Source of the DNA: Bacteroidaceae bacterium
GTDB taxonomy: Bacteria; Bacteroidota; Bacteroidia; Bacteroidales; Bacteroidaceae
Assembly: GCA_024680695.1 (NCBI GenBank)
Contig: JAILBW010000229.1
Span: forward strand, 1-55,097
DNA: 55,097 nucleotides
Direction of reading: 5' to 3'
Both the position numbers and the translations under genes were made by a program. Within the stretch, counting starts at the first letter, position 1. Each line of letters opens with the position of its first letter. Below are positions 1 through 10,414 of this stretch, piece by piece. Below the pieces are notes generated by a model. It did not search any database, was not told the origin of the DNA, and saw only the letters and a program-made list of their open reading frames with translations.

Positions 1-367
1 CAATATACACTATGCTTCATCCACCCATGAGGAGGGCGAAATAGATGAGCGTGAATAAGTTGGTTGGCTTTCTCTGTGTTATAGGCATATGTAATAGCCC
101 AATGCTTTATTCCTATTAATGCTTGTACACCGACAGACAAACGTGTAAGTACTCATAATTATCGATGGGTTTCTTCTGAGGGTGAAGATTATTTTTTTCC
201 GTTGGAGAGTTGGTCCTGTTCCTAAAGCTGCTAATGGCGATTTCACTATTTATATAAATGAGGTTCCAACATCAAAGAAAGATTGGACGAAACAACAGAA
301 GATTCACTTGTGTTGAAGAGTCAAGTAACCTATAAGTTTGCTGTAGAGATAAATGGCGATGCTGACA
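1..367 (+). pseudogene. AT-rich, frame-disrupted region with coding-like fragments (e.g. ..HNYRWVSSEGEDYFFPLESW.. and ..VLKSQVTYKFAVEINGDADI..)
   Basis: Protein-like stretches in different frames interrupted by stops; composition more AT-rich by eye than sequence to the right; coding-like character ends near 367 where the opposite-strand Bro-N ORF begins. Confidence 0.25.
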
Positions 368-796
368 TTTTACCGTTCCTGCCTCCATGCTGTCTAAGAG
401 TCCGCTCTCAAACAGCGTGTAGGCCTTCTTGCGGCTCTGCCCGTCAATGCTGTTGTCGGAATAGGTGAACCAGTCAAGAAAGGCATGAGCCCGGTTGCTG
501 GGATAATGCTTCGCCAGCATCTGCACGCCCTCGGCATCCAGCACGTCCGCCTTACGCATCTTGCCGTCGGGAGCCTCGAACTTGAACTCGTGAGTGGCAC
601 TCACGAGTTGAATCCCCTCGCCTGACAATTTCTTTTTCAGCCATCGCCAATAGTTGCCTGCCTTGGCATAGTCTTCCTCATCGTTGATGGCGCGTACAAC
701 ATCGGTTGCAGAGAAGTACCATTTGCTCTCGGCATCACTCCATACAGCCCGCACCTTGCGGTCGTTGAAGAAACGGATGGATTTCTTGCTTGTCAT
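272..796 (-). pseudogene. Truncated Bro-N / antirepressor-like protein (possibly a Bro-N-Fic fusion remnant)
   Basis: MTSKKSIRFFNDRKVRAVWSDAESKWYFSATDVVRAI...NSIDGQSRKKAYTLFESGLLDSMEAGTVK is Bro-N-like; after about 368 the frame runs into unrelated sequence antisense to the left fragment. Confidence 0.6.
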
Positions 797-809
797 TATA
801 TTCTTCCTG

Positions 810-935
810 CTAACGAAGCACCATGAACGGCAGGATGATCTTCTTGTAATCTCCTTTCTCGAAAGCATGTACCAACACATCGTTGGCAATGTTCCGGATG
901 AAGGAGAAGAGAGCGTTATATTGTTTGTTGTCCAT
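810..935 (-). pseudogene. hsdM: N-terminal fragment of type I restriction-modification DNA methylase (HsdM), stop after 41 codons
   Basis: Reverse-strand translation MDNKQYNALFSFIRNIANDVLVHAFEKGDYKKIILPFMVLR* matches the typical HsdM N-terminus; not in the supplied ORF track because it is short. Confidence 0.75.
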
Positions 936-938
936 CGG

Positions 939-1763
939 TCAACGTTTTTGGGGCTTCAGCGCTTTCTCAGTAGCCAAGAAGTAGAGTTGGTAGAGGCCAA
1001 CATTGGCATAGCCGTTGTAGTTCATGTGGAGATTGTCCTTGAGATAGAAGCGGTCCTTCGTCTCGGGCGTGAGGATGGGGAGGGTGAACTGATCGAAGAA
1101 GCAGAGGCCATGCATCTCGGCGACCTGACGCTGCAGGTCGATGTAGTAGGCGAAGTTGTGGCCCGTCTTGTTCGTCTCCGTGCTGGCAGGGTCGTAGCCG
1201 CCGCTGTTCCACCAGAAGGGGAGGGAGCCGAAGACGTATATCGTAGCTTTGGGATTGAGCTGACGGAGATGGCGAATGCAGTAGTTCAGTCCGCCACACT
1301 GAGTGACGAGCTTCGACGCATCGTAGCCGTCGGCCTCGGTGTAGTCCTGCGGTGTGCCAGGCTCGCGGCTGTTGGTGTAGTCGTTGGTGCTGGCCCAGAG
1401 GATGTAGATGTCATGCTTTCGGGCACTGTTCACCTGGTCGAGCACAGAGCCTTGGAGCGACGAGAAGCCGTAGCCGCCGTGGCCGTAGTCGGTAACATGC
1501 ATGTCGAGGTACTCGCTCCACATGAGCTTGGCGGCCTGGCTCTCCTTGTTCACGGAGAGGCTACCGCCGAAGACGGCTACGGACTTGCCGCGGTTCTTAC
1601 TGTAGCGGCACTTCTTGGCGACCTTCGTCATGAGCGACGAGTCGGTAAGCTCGCAGCCGAGTGCCTTGAGCTGATGGATGTTGTGAATGTCCTGGGCATT
1701 GGCCGAAAGGACGGGTGCGATGAGCCAGAGGGCGCAAAGCAGGAGGGTGTGGATGGGTTTCAT
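939..1763 (-). CDS. Secreted SGNH/GDSL hydrolase family protein
   Basis: Signal peptide, VFGGSLS block, WASTNDY, and DNLHMNYNGY C-terminal block. Confidence 0.75.
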   Translation of the reverse strand: MKPIHTLLLCALWLIAPVLSANAQDIHNIHQLKALGCELTDSSLMTKVAKKCRYSKNRGKSVAVFGGSLSVNKESQAAKLMWSEYLDMHVTDYGHGGYGFSSLQGSVLDQVNSARKHDIYILWASTNDYTNSREPGTPQDYTEADGYDASKLVTQCGGLNYCIRHLRQLNPKATIYVFGSLPFWWNSGGYDPASTETNKTGHNFAYYIDLQRQVAEMHGLCFFDQFTLPILTPETKDRFYLKDNLHMNYNGYANVGLYQLYFLATEKALKPQKR

Positions 1764-1781
1764 AGGTTAGCGGGGATTAAA

Positions 1782-1848
1782 GCCCCCTCCCAACCTCTCC
1801 GAGGGGAGTGGTTCGCAGGGCGGAGTAATTATGAATTGTGAATTGTGA
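1782..1848. repeat. Dispersed GC-rich hairpin element, copy 1 (AGCCCCCTCCCAACCTCTCCGAGGGGAG...GAGTAATTATGAATTG)
   Basis: Near-identical to 2705-2766; overlaps the stop codon of the S1-domain gene. Confidence 0.7.
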
Positions 1849-2692
1849 TTCCCTCGTCGCCGATGGTGATGAGACGGCGTTTGTAGAGGTCGCCGACGGC
1901 TTTCTTGAACACTTTCTTGCTGACGCCAAAGGTGTCGTAGATGAGCGTGGCGGGTGACTTGTCGCCCAGGGGAGCGTGTCCGTCATGGGCCTTCAGGTAG
2001 TCGAGGAGTACGGCAGAGAAGGAGTGTACGGCGCGTCCGCCTGTGGGCTGCAGGGCGAGGTCGAGCTTGCCGTCGGGACGAACCTGCGTCACGTAGGCCT
2101 TCGTGCGGTCGCCGGTCTGCAGGTGACGGAAGAGCTGGTCGTCATAGAGCAGTCCGCCATAGCGATTATCGACAATGGCTTTCAGGCCAAGGTCGGTCTT
2201 CTGCCACACAAGGATGTCCACCTCATCGCCTTCGCGGTAAGGGGGAAGGGAGGTAGAGAGGTAGCGCTCCACCTTGGCGCTGGCCATGATGCGGTAGGTC
2301 TCGGGGTCGATGTGGAGATGGACGATGTAGCGCTGCCCCTTCTGCATCTTCATCTTCTGTTCGCGGAAGGGGACGAAGAGGTCTTTCTGCGGCCCCCAGT
2401 GGAGGAAGGCACCGAAGTTGTTGACCCAAGACACCTCGAGATGGGCAAAGTCGCCGACCATAGCGAGCGGGCGGTGCATAGTGGCCACGAGGCGTTCTTC
2501 CTGGTCGAGGTAGAGGAAGACGTCGACAACAGCGCCCTCGGCAAGGGGCTGGGGCTGCGATTCGTCCACCTCGCTCGAGGGGAGCAGCACCTCGATGCGT
2601 CGTCCGCGTATCGCGCCCTCCAGATAGTATCCGAACTCCACCTGCTTCACTACGGGCAGGCTATTCATGCGTCCAAGTTGTAGTTCTGTCAT
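1829..2692 (-). CDS. S1 RNA-binding domain protein, CvfB family
   Basis: 287 aa, repeated S1-like OB domains and a C-terminal winged-helix-like region (YDTFGVSKKVFKKAVGDLYKRRLI). Confidence 0.8.
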   Translation of the reverse strand: MTELQLGRMNSLPVVKQVEFGYYLEGAIRGRRIEVLLPSSEVDESQPQPLAEGAVVDVFLYLDQEERLVATMHRPLAMVGDFAHLEVSWVNNFGAFLHWGPQKDLFVPFREQKMKMQKGQRYIVHLHIDPETYRIMASAKVERYLSTSLPPYREGDEVDILVWQKTDLGLKAIVDNRYGGLLYDDQLFRHLQTGDRTKAYVTQVRPDGKLDLALQPTGGRAVHSFSAVLLDYLKAHDGHAPLGDKSPATLIYDTFGVSKKVFKKAVGDLYKRRLITIGDEGITIHNS

Positions 2693-2704
2693 GTGATGAG
2701 GGTT

Positions 2705-2766
2705 AAGCCCCCTCCCAACCTCCCCGAGGGGAGGAGAAAGCCGGGAGGAGCAATTATGTATTGCTC
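2705..2766. repeat. Dispersed GC-rich hairpin element, copy 2 (AAGCCCCCTCCCAACCTCCCCGAGGGGAGGAG...GAGCAATTATGTATTG)
   Basis: Direct repeat of 1782-1848; overlaps the lolD-like stop codon. Confidence 0.7.
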
Positions 2767-3419
2767 ATTAGCATTCCGTCCTTCATGTGGATGGTTCGGT
2801 CGGTGGTTGCGGCAAGCGACTCGTCGTGGGTGACGATGACAAATGTCTGGCCGAAGCGGTCGCGCAGGTCGAAGAAGAGGCGATGCAGTTCTTCCTTGTT
2901 CTGACTGTCGAGGCTGCCGCTGGGCTCGTCGGCCATCACGACGGCGGGATTGTTCACCAGCGCGCGGGCCACTGCGACGCGCTGCTTCTCGCCACCCGAG
3001 AGTTCGTTGGGCTTGTGGGTGGCACGTTCCTCGAGTCCCATGAAGCGCAGCAGTTCGAGTGCGCGCTCCTGTGCCTCGCGCCGTCCGGTGCCGCCGATGA
3101 AGGCGGGAATCATGATGTTCTCTATGGCCGTGAACTCGGGCAGCAGTTGGTGGAACTGGAAGACGAAGCCGATGTGGCGGTTGCGGAACCGTGCCAGTCG
3201 GGCTTCGCCAAGCCGACTCACATCCTGCCCATCGATGAGTGTCTGCCCGCTGTCGGGGCGGTCGAGCGTACCCATAATCTGGAGCAGAGTGGTCTTTCCC
3301 GCACCGCTCGGCCCCACGATGGAGACGATCTCGCCGCGGGCAATGTCCAGGTCGATGCCACGCAGCACCTGGAGGGAGCCGAAGCTCTTGGTTATTCCTC
3401 GGAGTTGAATCATAGACAT
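2754..3419 (-). CDS. lolD: ABC transporter ATP-binding protein, LolD-like
   Basis: Walker [10 protein letters not shown], signature [15 protein letters not shown], Walker B VVMADEP. Confidence 0.85.
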   Translation of the reverse strand: MSMIQLRGITKSFGSLQVLRGIDLDIARGEIVSIVGPSGAGKTTLLQIMGTLDRPDSGQTLIDGQDVSRLGEARLARFRNRHIGFVFQFHQLLPEFTAIENIMIPAFIGGTGRREAQERALELLRFMGLEERATHKPNELSGGEKQRVAVARALVNNPAVVMADEPSGSLDSQNKEELHRLFFDLRDRFGQTFVIVTHDESLAATTDRTIHMKDGMLMSNT

Positions 3420-3436
3420 ACTCTCCTCTCCCCTCT

Positions 3437-6166
3437 TTACTTCATTGTATAGATGAGCCGATGGCGTCCGCTGACGAGCACGATGGGCTGAGAGGCATCA
3501 AGGACGGTGTTTCTGTCGCCGGTGTCGGTGGACTGCTGTTTGTCGTCATAGACGAGGCCGCGGCGGGTGACGCGCTCGAAGGCCGTCTCGACCGTCTTGG
3601 GCTGGAAGGGCACCTCGACGGTGGCGGTGGTGCCTGCAGGCACGGAAACTTTCAGGTCGAAGGTCTTGCCCGAGAGCGTCCAGTCGATGACAATGTCTCC
3701 GTAGGGCGTGGGCTTGCAGCAGCGCACGAAGCGGATGCCGTCGGGAATCTGAGGACGGATGAAGAAGTGGCGATAGGCGGGAGCCTCCTCGTCGTTGACG
3801 ATACCGGCCAGCGCCTGATAGAACCACGAGCCGATGCCGTTGTAGCAGTTGTGGATGCGGCTGCGACGGGCATCCCAGTGTTCCCAGGTGGTGGTGGCAC
3901 CGTTCTCAATCATATAGAGGTAGCCGGGGAAGCTGCGTTTCTTGAGCATGTCGTACATCAGCTGTGCCTCGCCGGCGCGAGTGAGCCACTGCGTCAGGAT
4001 GGGGATGCCTACGAGGCCTGTGAAGAAGTGTCCGGCAAAGCGCTGGTAGGTGAGGTCGCGCAGCGAGTTGTTGACCTTCTCGCGCAGCTTCTCAGGCGTG
4101 GCACCCACGAAGAGCGGGAAGGCCAGGTCGAGCTGCAGGCCGTTAGAGTAGGTACTTTCCTTGGCATGGTAGAAGGTCTCGTGGATGCGGCTGTTGATGT
4201 CGGCCTGCTTCTGTGCGAAGACTTTCTGCTCGTCGGGCTTACCGAGGATGGCCGCCGTCTTGGCAATGATGCCATACACCCAGCTCATCGAGCAGGAGTT
4301 CACTATGTCGATGCTCGACTCGTCGTGCTGGTGCACCTCGTTGGGCAGTGCCCAGTCGCCCAGGAACCAATGGTGCTGGCGATTGTTGGGCCAGCGGTTC
4401 TTGATGGCAAGCAGTCCGTCGGGCATGTAGCCCTCGGCAAACTCGGCAAAGCGCTTCATGTAGGGATAGTAGTGAGCGAGGATGTCCTTGTCGCCATACT
4501 GCTGATAGGTCTGCCAGGGGGCATGGGCAATGAAGGCCAGCCAGTAGGGACCGCCACCGCAACGGGTATAGGAGGGAGCGGTGTGGGGCAGGTCGCCGTC
4601 GGGCGACTGTTCGTCGCCGTAGGCCTGCATCCAGTTCACGTAGAGCGGATAGAGGTCGTACATCAGCTGCGCCGCGAGGGTCGAGGAATTGCCGTCGCCG
4701 CCGTAGCCGCCGCGCTCGAGATGGGGGCAGTCCACCATGTAGCCGCTCTGGGTGAGACACTCGAAGGTGTAGTGTATCATGTTGTGGATGGCATTGATAT
4801 CCTCATCGTTGCAGATGAAGGACGAGCGGTTGTCGTAGCCTGTGTGGATGAGGTAGGAGGTCACATCGTCGAAGTCGGGCGCATGCGTCAGGCCGGTAAT
4901 CTTGATGTAGCGGTAGGCATGATAGTTAAACTTGTTCTCAAAGTATTCCTCACCCTCTCCACGGGCGATGTAACGGTCGGAGAAGACGCCGTACTCGAAC
5001 TCGCCGTTGAGTCCGAGCATGTCGCAGTAGCTGATGCCGATGGTCTGCCCCTTCTGCAAGTCCTTCATCCGAATCTTTGTCCATCCGACAACGCTCTTGC
5101 CCATGTCAATCATCCAGGTGCCGGGGCTGAGCTGGCGGATGCCTTGCGGCCGCAGGGCGTCCTTGATGCGGTTGGGTTCGCACATCATCGGGGTGATGGT
5201 GCGCGGGGGGATGCTGGCCTCGAAAGTCTCATCCCACTGAGCGGCGGCAAGTGTCTCGTGGGACATGTCGGGCAGTAGCTCCTCGGCCTTGACCACCTCG
5301 CCGTCGAAGCGATTGCGTGCCCAAGTGCCCGGCAGATAGTATCCGCTCTTGCGTGCCCGCCAAGTGCGGTCGGTGGCAACTGCGGTGGTCCATCCCGCGC
5401 CGTCCTGCACATCGATCTGTGCCATCACGTAAGGACCTTTGGCGATGCCTCCGGGGACTGCAGCGTCGTAGAATCCCTTGCCGAGCCAGACGACAATATC
5501 GTTCTCGCCGTCGCGAAGGAGGGAGGTCACATCGTAGCTCATAGCCTGGCTGCGCTTTGTGAATACCACCACCGAGGGGGCGAGCACATCGTTGCCCACC
5601 CGCCGTCCGTTGAGGTACACTTCATGGAAGCCGAGCGTGCTGATGTGCAGGAAGGCCTGCGCACCGCCATTCTTCGTGCAGCGGAAGGTCTTCCAGAGAA
5701 GGGGCGAGATGGTGGTGTCACTGCGCTCCATGCCGATGTAGCGACCGTGCCAGTCGGACTGCTCGAGGAGCCCCACGGTGAAGCGGGCCGTCGCACTCCA
5801 ACCCGACTCCTGGTTCTGCTCGTCCCACACCTTCACCTTCCAATACACCACACTGCGCGAGGTGAGAGGCTTGCCTTCGTAGCGTACCCAGATGGACTGG
5901 TCGGAGTCGATGCGTCCGCTGTTCCAGAGGTCGGCATCCTTCTCATTCAGTTTCTCGGGCGTGGATGCAGCCAGGATGTAGTAGGCCTTCTGTCCGATGC
6001 CTCGGCGTTCAGCAGGTATCTGCCAGCTGAGGTGGGGCTGCGTAGTACCGATGCCACAGGGGTTGTCGAGCATCTCACACTTCAGATTGTTCGTTCGAAT
6101 GGCGGACAAAGTGGTGCTGCAAAGCAGGCAGAGCAATGTGATGAGCGTTCTGGAGATTCGTTTCAT
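3437..6166 (-). CDS. Alpha-L-rhamnosidase (GH78), secreted
   Basis: Signal peptide; [25 protein letters not shown]-terminus; [15 protein letters not shown] and TTWEHWD regions typical of GH78. Confidence 0.85.
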   Translation of the reverse strand: MKRISRTLITLLCLLCSTTLSAIRTNNLKCEMLDNPCGIGTTQPHLSWQIPAERRGIGQKAYYILAASTPEKLNEKDADLWNSGRIDSDQSIWVRYEGKPLTSRSVVYWKVKVWDEQNQESGWSATARFTVGLLEQSDWHGRYIGMERSDTTISPLLWKTFRCTKNGGAQAFLHISTLGFHEVYLNGRRVGNDVLAPSVVVFTKRSQAMSYDVTSLLRDGENDIVVWLGKGFYDAAVPGGIAKGPYVMAQIDVQDGAGWTTAVATDRTWRARKSGYYLPGTWARNRFDGEVVKAEELLPDMSHETLAAAQWDETFEASIPPRTITPMMCEPNRIKDALRPQGIRQLSPGTWMIDMGKSVVGWTKIRMKDLQKGQTIGISYCDMLGLNGEFEYGVFSDRYIARGEGEEYFENKFNYHAYRYIKITGLTHAPDFDDVTSYLIHTGYDNRSSFICNDEDINAIHNMIHYTFECLTQSGYMVDCPHLERGGYGGDGNSSTLAAQLMYDLYPLYVNWMQAYGDEQSPDGDLPHTAPSYTRCGGGPYWLAFIAHAPWQTYQQYGDKDILAHYYPYMKRFAEFAEGYMPDGLLAIKNRWPNNRQHHWFLGDWALPNEVHQHDESSIDIVNSCSMSWVYGIIAKTAAILGKPDEQKVFAQKQADINSRIHETFYHAKESTYSNGLQLDLAFPLFVGATPEKLREKVNNSLRDLTYQRFAGHFFTGLVGIPILTQWLTRAGEAQLMYDMLKKRSFPGYLYMIENGATTTWEHWDARRSRIHNCYNGIGSWFYQALAGIVNDEEAPAYRHFFIRPQIPDGIRFVRCCKPTPYGDIVIDWTLSGKTFDLKVSVPAGTTATVEVPFQPKTVETAFERVTRRGLVYDDKQQSTDTGDRNTVLDASQPIVLVSGRHRLIYTMK

Positions 6167-6178
6167 GGGAGTATTGTG

Positions 6179-9100
6179 TTAATGTAAGATTTTCCGTGCC
6201 TTCCCGTCGGCGCGCCGGACGATGGAAATGCCATGCTGAGTGGTGGAAAGCGACATTTGCCGTCCGCTCAGGTCGTAGCGTGCCACGATGCGTCTCGGGC
6301 TCGACTCTTCCGTGTTCTCGATGCCTGCGAAGTGGTCGAGCACATATTGCAGGCCAGCCTCGGCATTGATTTCGCCATAGCCGTAGTCGTTGTTGGGATA
6401 GGTGATGCCAGACTCGGGCTGGCGACTGGTGGCGGCGATGGTTTCCAGGACTTGGTCGTGCGTCAGCGTAGGGCAGGCCTGGAGCCAAAGGGCGATGACA
6501 CCGGCGACTATGGGGCAGGCCATCGAGGTGCCCGACTGGGCGTTCCAGGCGTACTGGCGCCCAGCAAAGGGGAAGCGCGAGACGTCGAACCCGGTGTACC
6601 AGTCCTCGCCCTGCTGCTCGAGATAGTAGCTGCTCATGGCGGCAATGACATGCATGCCAGGGGCCATTACATCGGGCTTTGTCAGTCCCATGAGCGACGG
6701 CCCCGTACTGCTGGTGGCAGCCCGAAGTCCATCGGTGCCGGCATTCATTTCTTGCCATTCGTGCCGGTAGTTGAGGATGCCTGTGCGGTAGGCCGTGGAG
6801 CCCACGCAGATGACGCTTGATGCGGCTCCGGGCGAGTGGATGCTGTGGGTGAATTCGCCTTCGAGATAGTCGGGATAGGCCGTCGAATGGGCGAAGTGGC
6901 CGCCCGAGGCAATGGCTTCCACATCGGTCTCCTGTCCCATCAGGGTGAGCAGTACGCGATAGTCCTTGTTCTCCTCGCCCTCGAGGCTCTTCAGATACAG
7001 TTCCGTGGCCCACTGCGAAGAGTCGTAGCACGAAGGGTAGCTCGCCATCAGCAGTTGGTAACTCTTCGACTCGAAGCGGAGAGTGTCGATGAGCAGGCTG
7101 TCGGGGCAGGCCAGGATGTCCGCCGTAGCCACCTCGCGCGTGCCCAGAACCTGCTGGGGCGAATGGAAAAAGGTGAGCCTGACGGTCATCAAATCGGACG
7201 AGCGCAGGGTGTAATAGGCAAAATCAGGCTCGAACTGGAGCAGGACGGAACGTTCGGCCAGGCCGAGCGGCTTGTGCAGATAGGTGAGGTAGCGCCCCAG
7301 ATTGCCGGCCGAGGCGCAGAGGATGCGGCCAGGTCCGGCAGTCAGCGAGTCGAGAACTTCGAAGGTGAGCTGGTCGTCGCCGTAGAGGTCCTGATAGCGC
7401 CCCTCGCTGAAGGAGACGACGCAGGGCTTCCCCTGCTGCCGGGCGTAGTCGTAGATGTACTTGAAGCCCAGGAGGTCGGTAGCCGAAGTGAACTTGTACT
7501 GCGCCTCTTCAGGTACGAGCTCCATATCGCTGCCGACGGCATTGGCCACCAGGCAGAGGTCGGCCTCGGGGGCAAGTCCGACATAGGGCGAGTCGTAGCC
7601 ACTGCCGGCGGCGGTGGAGGCGGTGTGAGTGCCGTGGAACTGGATGAGTCCGTCGGCGGCATGCGCCTTCGCGAGGATGGCTTCACGACCGAGATACTCC
7701 TGTCCGACATAGAGTACGCTGTCGCCCGAGAAGTCGAGCTGGTCCCAGAAGGCGCGGATGCGGTAGTCCGACATGTCGCGCGAGTAGAAGGTGGGATGGG
7801 TGAGGTCGAAGCCGATGTCCACTACGCCCATCACCACGCCGCGCCCCGTATAGGCGGTCAACGTATCGGCCGCCGGGTTGTGCAGGCGTTCGGCACCGGT
7901 GATGATGAGTGCCGTATCGAGCGTTGCCGAGCATTGCCGGCCGGCCTCGATGCGCTGCACCGATGGCTGGGAGGCGAGGCTGACAAGGCCTTCGAGCGGG
8001 ATGTCGGCGATATGGATGTCGCCCCATGAGGCCAATATGCGGCTGCCATGCCGAGCGAGCAAGTCTTGGTCGGATGTCCGGACGAGGGCGCACAGAGTGC
8101 GGCTGCCACCTTCGCTGCGGCGGGCCACTCTCGCGGAGCGAGTCGCGTCCTCGGGAAGTGTCTGGCGCTGTCGTGCGGCATTGTCCATTGCGGCCTGCCG
8201 GACAAGGGGCGACATCTTACGCAGCACAGAAGCACTCTGCGCACCGGCCGGCAATGCGGCGCACAGCAGGGCAAGCACCGCAAAGGCAGGGAAGACATGG
8301 CGACGCAACCAGCCGAACAAGCCGTGCGACTGGCGGGTGACGGCCGTACCGTTGGGCGAGAAGACGGAGACGGAATCCATCGGGTCGCCCCACTGGTCGG
8401 GGAAGAGGAGCATGACGTTCGTATTGCCGAAGTGCTGGTGGAGCTGTTGGGGCAACAAGTCGAGGGCTGTGGTGTAGCTGATGAAACCCGGACGCGCCGA
8501 GACGACAACGAGCATCTTGTCCTCGCCCATCTTGTCGAAGAGTTGTTCGAAGTCGCTCCATCGCGGCATGGGCTGGTAAGTGGCGCGGACTCGGGGATGC
8601 TTCTGCGACATATAGCCCTGGATGTACCACATCGTGGCCGGGTGGGCACGGAACTCGAAGCGGCAGTCCGTCAGTTCGCCGATGCGGCACAGGTGTTCGA
8701 GCCACTTATAGAAGCCCACTTCGTATTCGGCCTTCTCGGGCACAACGACCACCACCTGGCGCAGTGTGCCGGGGGGCACGATGGCGCGGATGGCGATTAC
8801 CTCGCGGTGGGAGCCGTTCAAGACATCGTTGATGATGTTCCCGAGCGAGGGCTTCAGCATGCCTGTCTCGCGGTCGGCAAGGCTCATGATGATTTCGCCC
8901 GCCTCGTATTCGTGGAGGGTGTGGAGGATGCCTCGCGAGATGTTCGTACTCATGCGGCAGAGGGTGGACATCTGGACGTTGGCCGATGCAGCGATGGCCT
9001 TTGCCTGTTCCAGCAGCTCCTTGCCGCGACGGTGCGTCTCCTCGCTTTCCTCGTTGTCGTAGGAGACGGAGAGGCCCATGAGGCTGTCGGCGATGTAGGG

Positions 9101-10414
9101 ATTGCGGATGAGGATGGCCAGCTGTGTCATCACATCCACATCATCGGCCTGGGAATAGGTGATGACGCACTTTCCGTGATACGAGCCTCGGTTCTCCTCG
9201 AGCGTCGTGTCGCTCAGGGCCAGCTGCTTGGCGCCCTTGTTGGTGGCCAGCGAACTGATGATGCAAGAGAAGAGGATGAGCATCACCGTGCTGTTGAGGA
9301 GCGACGAGTCCATGAGGTTCACCTCGGGACTTGTGCCCACCATGACGATGGCCAAGGCTCCGGCTGCGTGGGCATTCGTAAGTCCGAACATCAGCCGAGT
9401 GCTGCCGTTACCCATCTGGGCGATGCGCGCCATGAGCCATGCAGCCAGTCCCTTCGAGGCGGTGGCTGCAATCACGATTGCCAGCATGCAAAGGGTATCT
9501 TCCATGTGGCGCATCACACTAATGTCGATAATCATGCCCACCCCAATCAGGAAGTAGGGAATGAAGAGGGCATTGCCCACGAACTCGATGTGGTTCATCA
9601 GAGGGCTGGTGTGGGGAATGAGGCGGTTCAGCACCAAGCCGGCCAGGAAGGCGCCCAGCAGTCCCTCGAGGCCTGCCAGCTCGGCCAAAGCGGCGCTGAG
9701 GAAGACGAGTGCCAGGATGAAGATGTATTGGAGCACACTGTCGTTGTTGCGACGCAAGAACCAGCGTCCCAGGCGCGGGAAGCCGAAGACGACGGCAGCC
9801 CCATAGACCGCACATTTCGCACCGAAGAACATCCAGGTGTATATTGTCGTCTCAGGGTCGAGACTGCTCACGGCAAACGTCAGCGTGAGCAGGGCGGCAA
9901 AGATGGCAAAGGCAGTAGCCACCACGCTGATCACCGCTACACGATGGCGCCCCAGTCCGTAGCGGTTCACGATGGGATAGGCCACCAGGGTGTGGGAGGC
10001 CAGAATGCAGCTGAGCAGGAGGCTCGAGAGCCAGCCGTAGCCCAGCACCGCATGGCCCACGAGCAGGCCGGCACCAAAGGGAATGCCGAAAGTGAGCAGG
10101 CCGAAGAGCAGGCCCTGGCGTCCGTAGCGCTGCACGCTGCCCATGTTCAGTTCGAGGCCTGCCAGGAACATGATATAGTAGATGCCCACCTTGCCAAAGA
10201 GCTCGAACGAGCTGTCGCGCTCCAGAACGTTAAAGCCGTACTGCCCCAGCAGCATTCCCGCCACGATGAGTCCGATGATGGGCGGAATGCGCAGGCGGCG
10301 CAGCAACAGGGGAGCTGACAATATGATGAGCAGTACGAGGAAGAATATCCACGTAGGGTCGGAGATGAGGGCTCCCGACGATGTCTGCAGGAGGTGGGCC
10401 ATGAGTGTGTGCAT
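6179..10414 (-). CDS. Single ORF: CPA2-type cation:proton antiporter (to about aa 728) fused in frame to S8 subtilisin-family serine protease
   Basis: N-terminal multi-TM antiporter with cytosolic USP-like tail; then RRHVFPAFAVLALLCAALPAGAQS signal-like segment and complete Asp/His/Ser motifs (VVDIGFDLTHP, HGTHTASTAAG, GTSMACPIVAG). Track ORF extends to 10480; ATG at 10414 preferred. Confidence 0.8.
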   Translation of the reverse strand: MHTLMAHLLQTSSGALISDPTWIFFLVLLIILSAPLLLRRLRIPPIIGLIVAGMLLGQYGFNVLERDSSFELFGKVGIYYIMFLAGLELNMGSVQRYGRQGLLFGLLTFGIPFGAGLLVGHAVLGYGWLSSLLLSCILASHTLVAYPIVNRYGLGRHRVAVISVVATAFAIFAALLTLTFAVSSLDPETTIYTWMFFGAKCAVYGAAVVFGFPRLGRWFLRRNNDSVLQYIFILALVFLSAALAELAGLEGLLGAFLAGLVLNRLIPHTSPLMNHIEFVGNALFIPYFLIGVGMIIDISVMRHMEDTLCMLAIVIAATASKGLAAWLMARIAQMGNGSTRLMFGLTNAHAAGALAIVMVGTSPEVNLMDSSLLNSTVMLILFSCIISSLATNKGAKQLALSDTTLEENRGSYHGKCVITYSQADDVDVMTQLAILIRNPYIADSLMGLSVSYDNEESEETHRRGKELLEQAKAIAASANVQMSTLCRMSTNISRGILHTLHEYEAGEIIMSLADRETGMLKPSLGNIINDVLNGSHREVIAIRAIVPPGTLRQVVVVVPEKAEYEVGFYKWLEHLCRIGELTDCRFEFRAHPATMWYIQGYMSQKHPRVRATYQPMPRWSDFEQLFDKMGEDKMLVVVSARPGFISYTTALDLLPQQLHQHFGNTNVMLLFPDQWGDPMDSVSVFSPNGTAVTRQSHGLFGWLRRHVFPAFAVLALLCAALPAGAQSASVLRKMSPLVRQAAMDNAARQRQTLPEDATRSARVARRSEGGSRTLCALVRTSDQDLLARHGSRILASWGDIHIADIPLEGLVSLASQPSVQRIEAGRQCSATLDTALIITGAERLHNPAADTLTAYTGRGVVMGVVDIGFDLTHPTFYSRDMSDYRIRAFWDQLDFSGDSVLYVGQEYLGREAILAKAHAADGLIQFHGTHTASTAAGSGYDSPYVGLAPEADLCLVANAVGSDMELVPEEAQYKFTSATDLLGFKYIYDYARQQGKPCVVSFSEGRYQDLYGDDQLTFEVLDSLTAGPGRILCASAGNLGRYLTYLHKPLGLAERSVLLQFEPDFAYYTLRSSDLMTVRLTFFHSPQQVLGTREVATADILACPDSLLIDTLRFESKSYQLLMASYPSCYDSSQWATELYLKSLEGEENKDYRVLLTLMGQETDVEAIASGGHFAHSTAYPDYLEGEFTHSIHSPGAASSVICVGSTAYRTGILNYRHEWQEMNAGTDGLRAATSSTGPSLMGLTKPDVMAPGMHVIAAMSSYYLEQQGEDWYTGFDVSRFPFAGRQYAWNAQSGTSMACPIVAGVIALWLQACPTLTHDQVLETIAATSRQPESGITYPNNDYGYGEINAEAGLQYVLDHFAGIENTEESSPRRIVARYDLSGRQMSLSTTQHGISIVRRADGKARKILH

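Noticed and set aside
3461-5278. 605-aa ORF antisense to the GH78 gene
   Set aside because: Shadow ORF without family resemblance.
8048-10318. Long plus-strand ORF (756 aa) antisense to the antiporter
   Set aside because: Shadow ORF from codon bias on the opposite strand; His/Glu/Gln-rich composition, no recognisable domain, and the minus-strand protein is clearly real.
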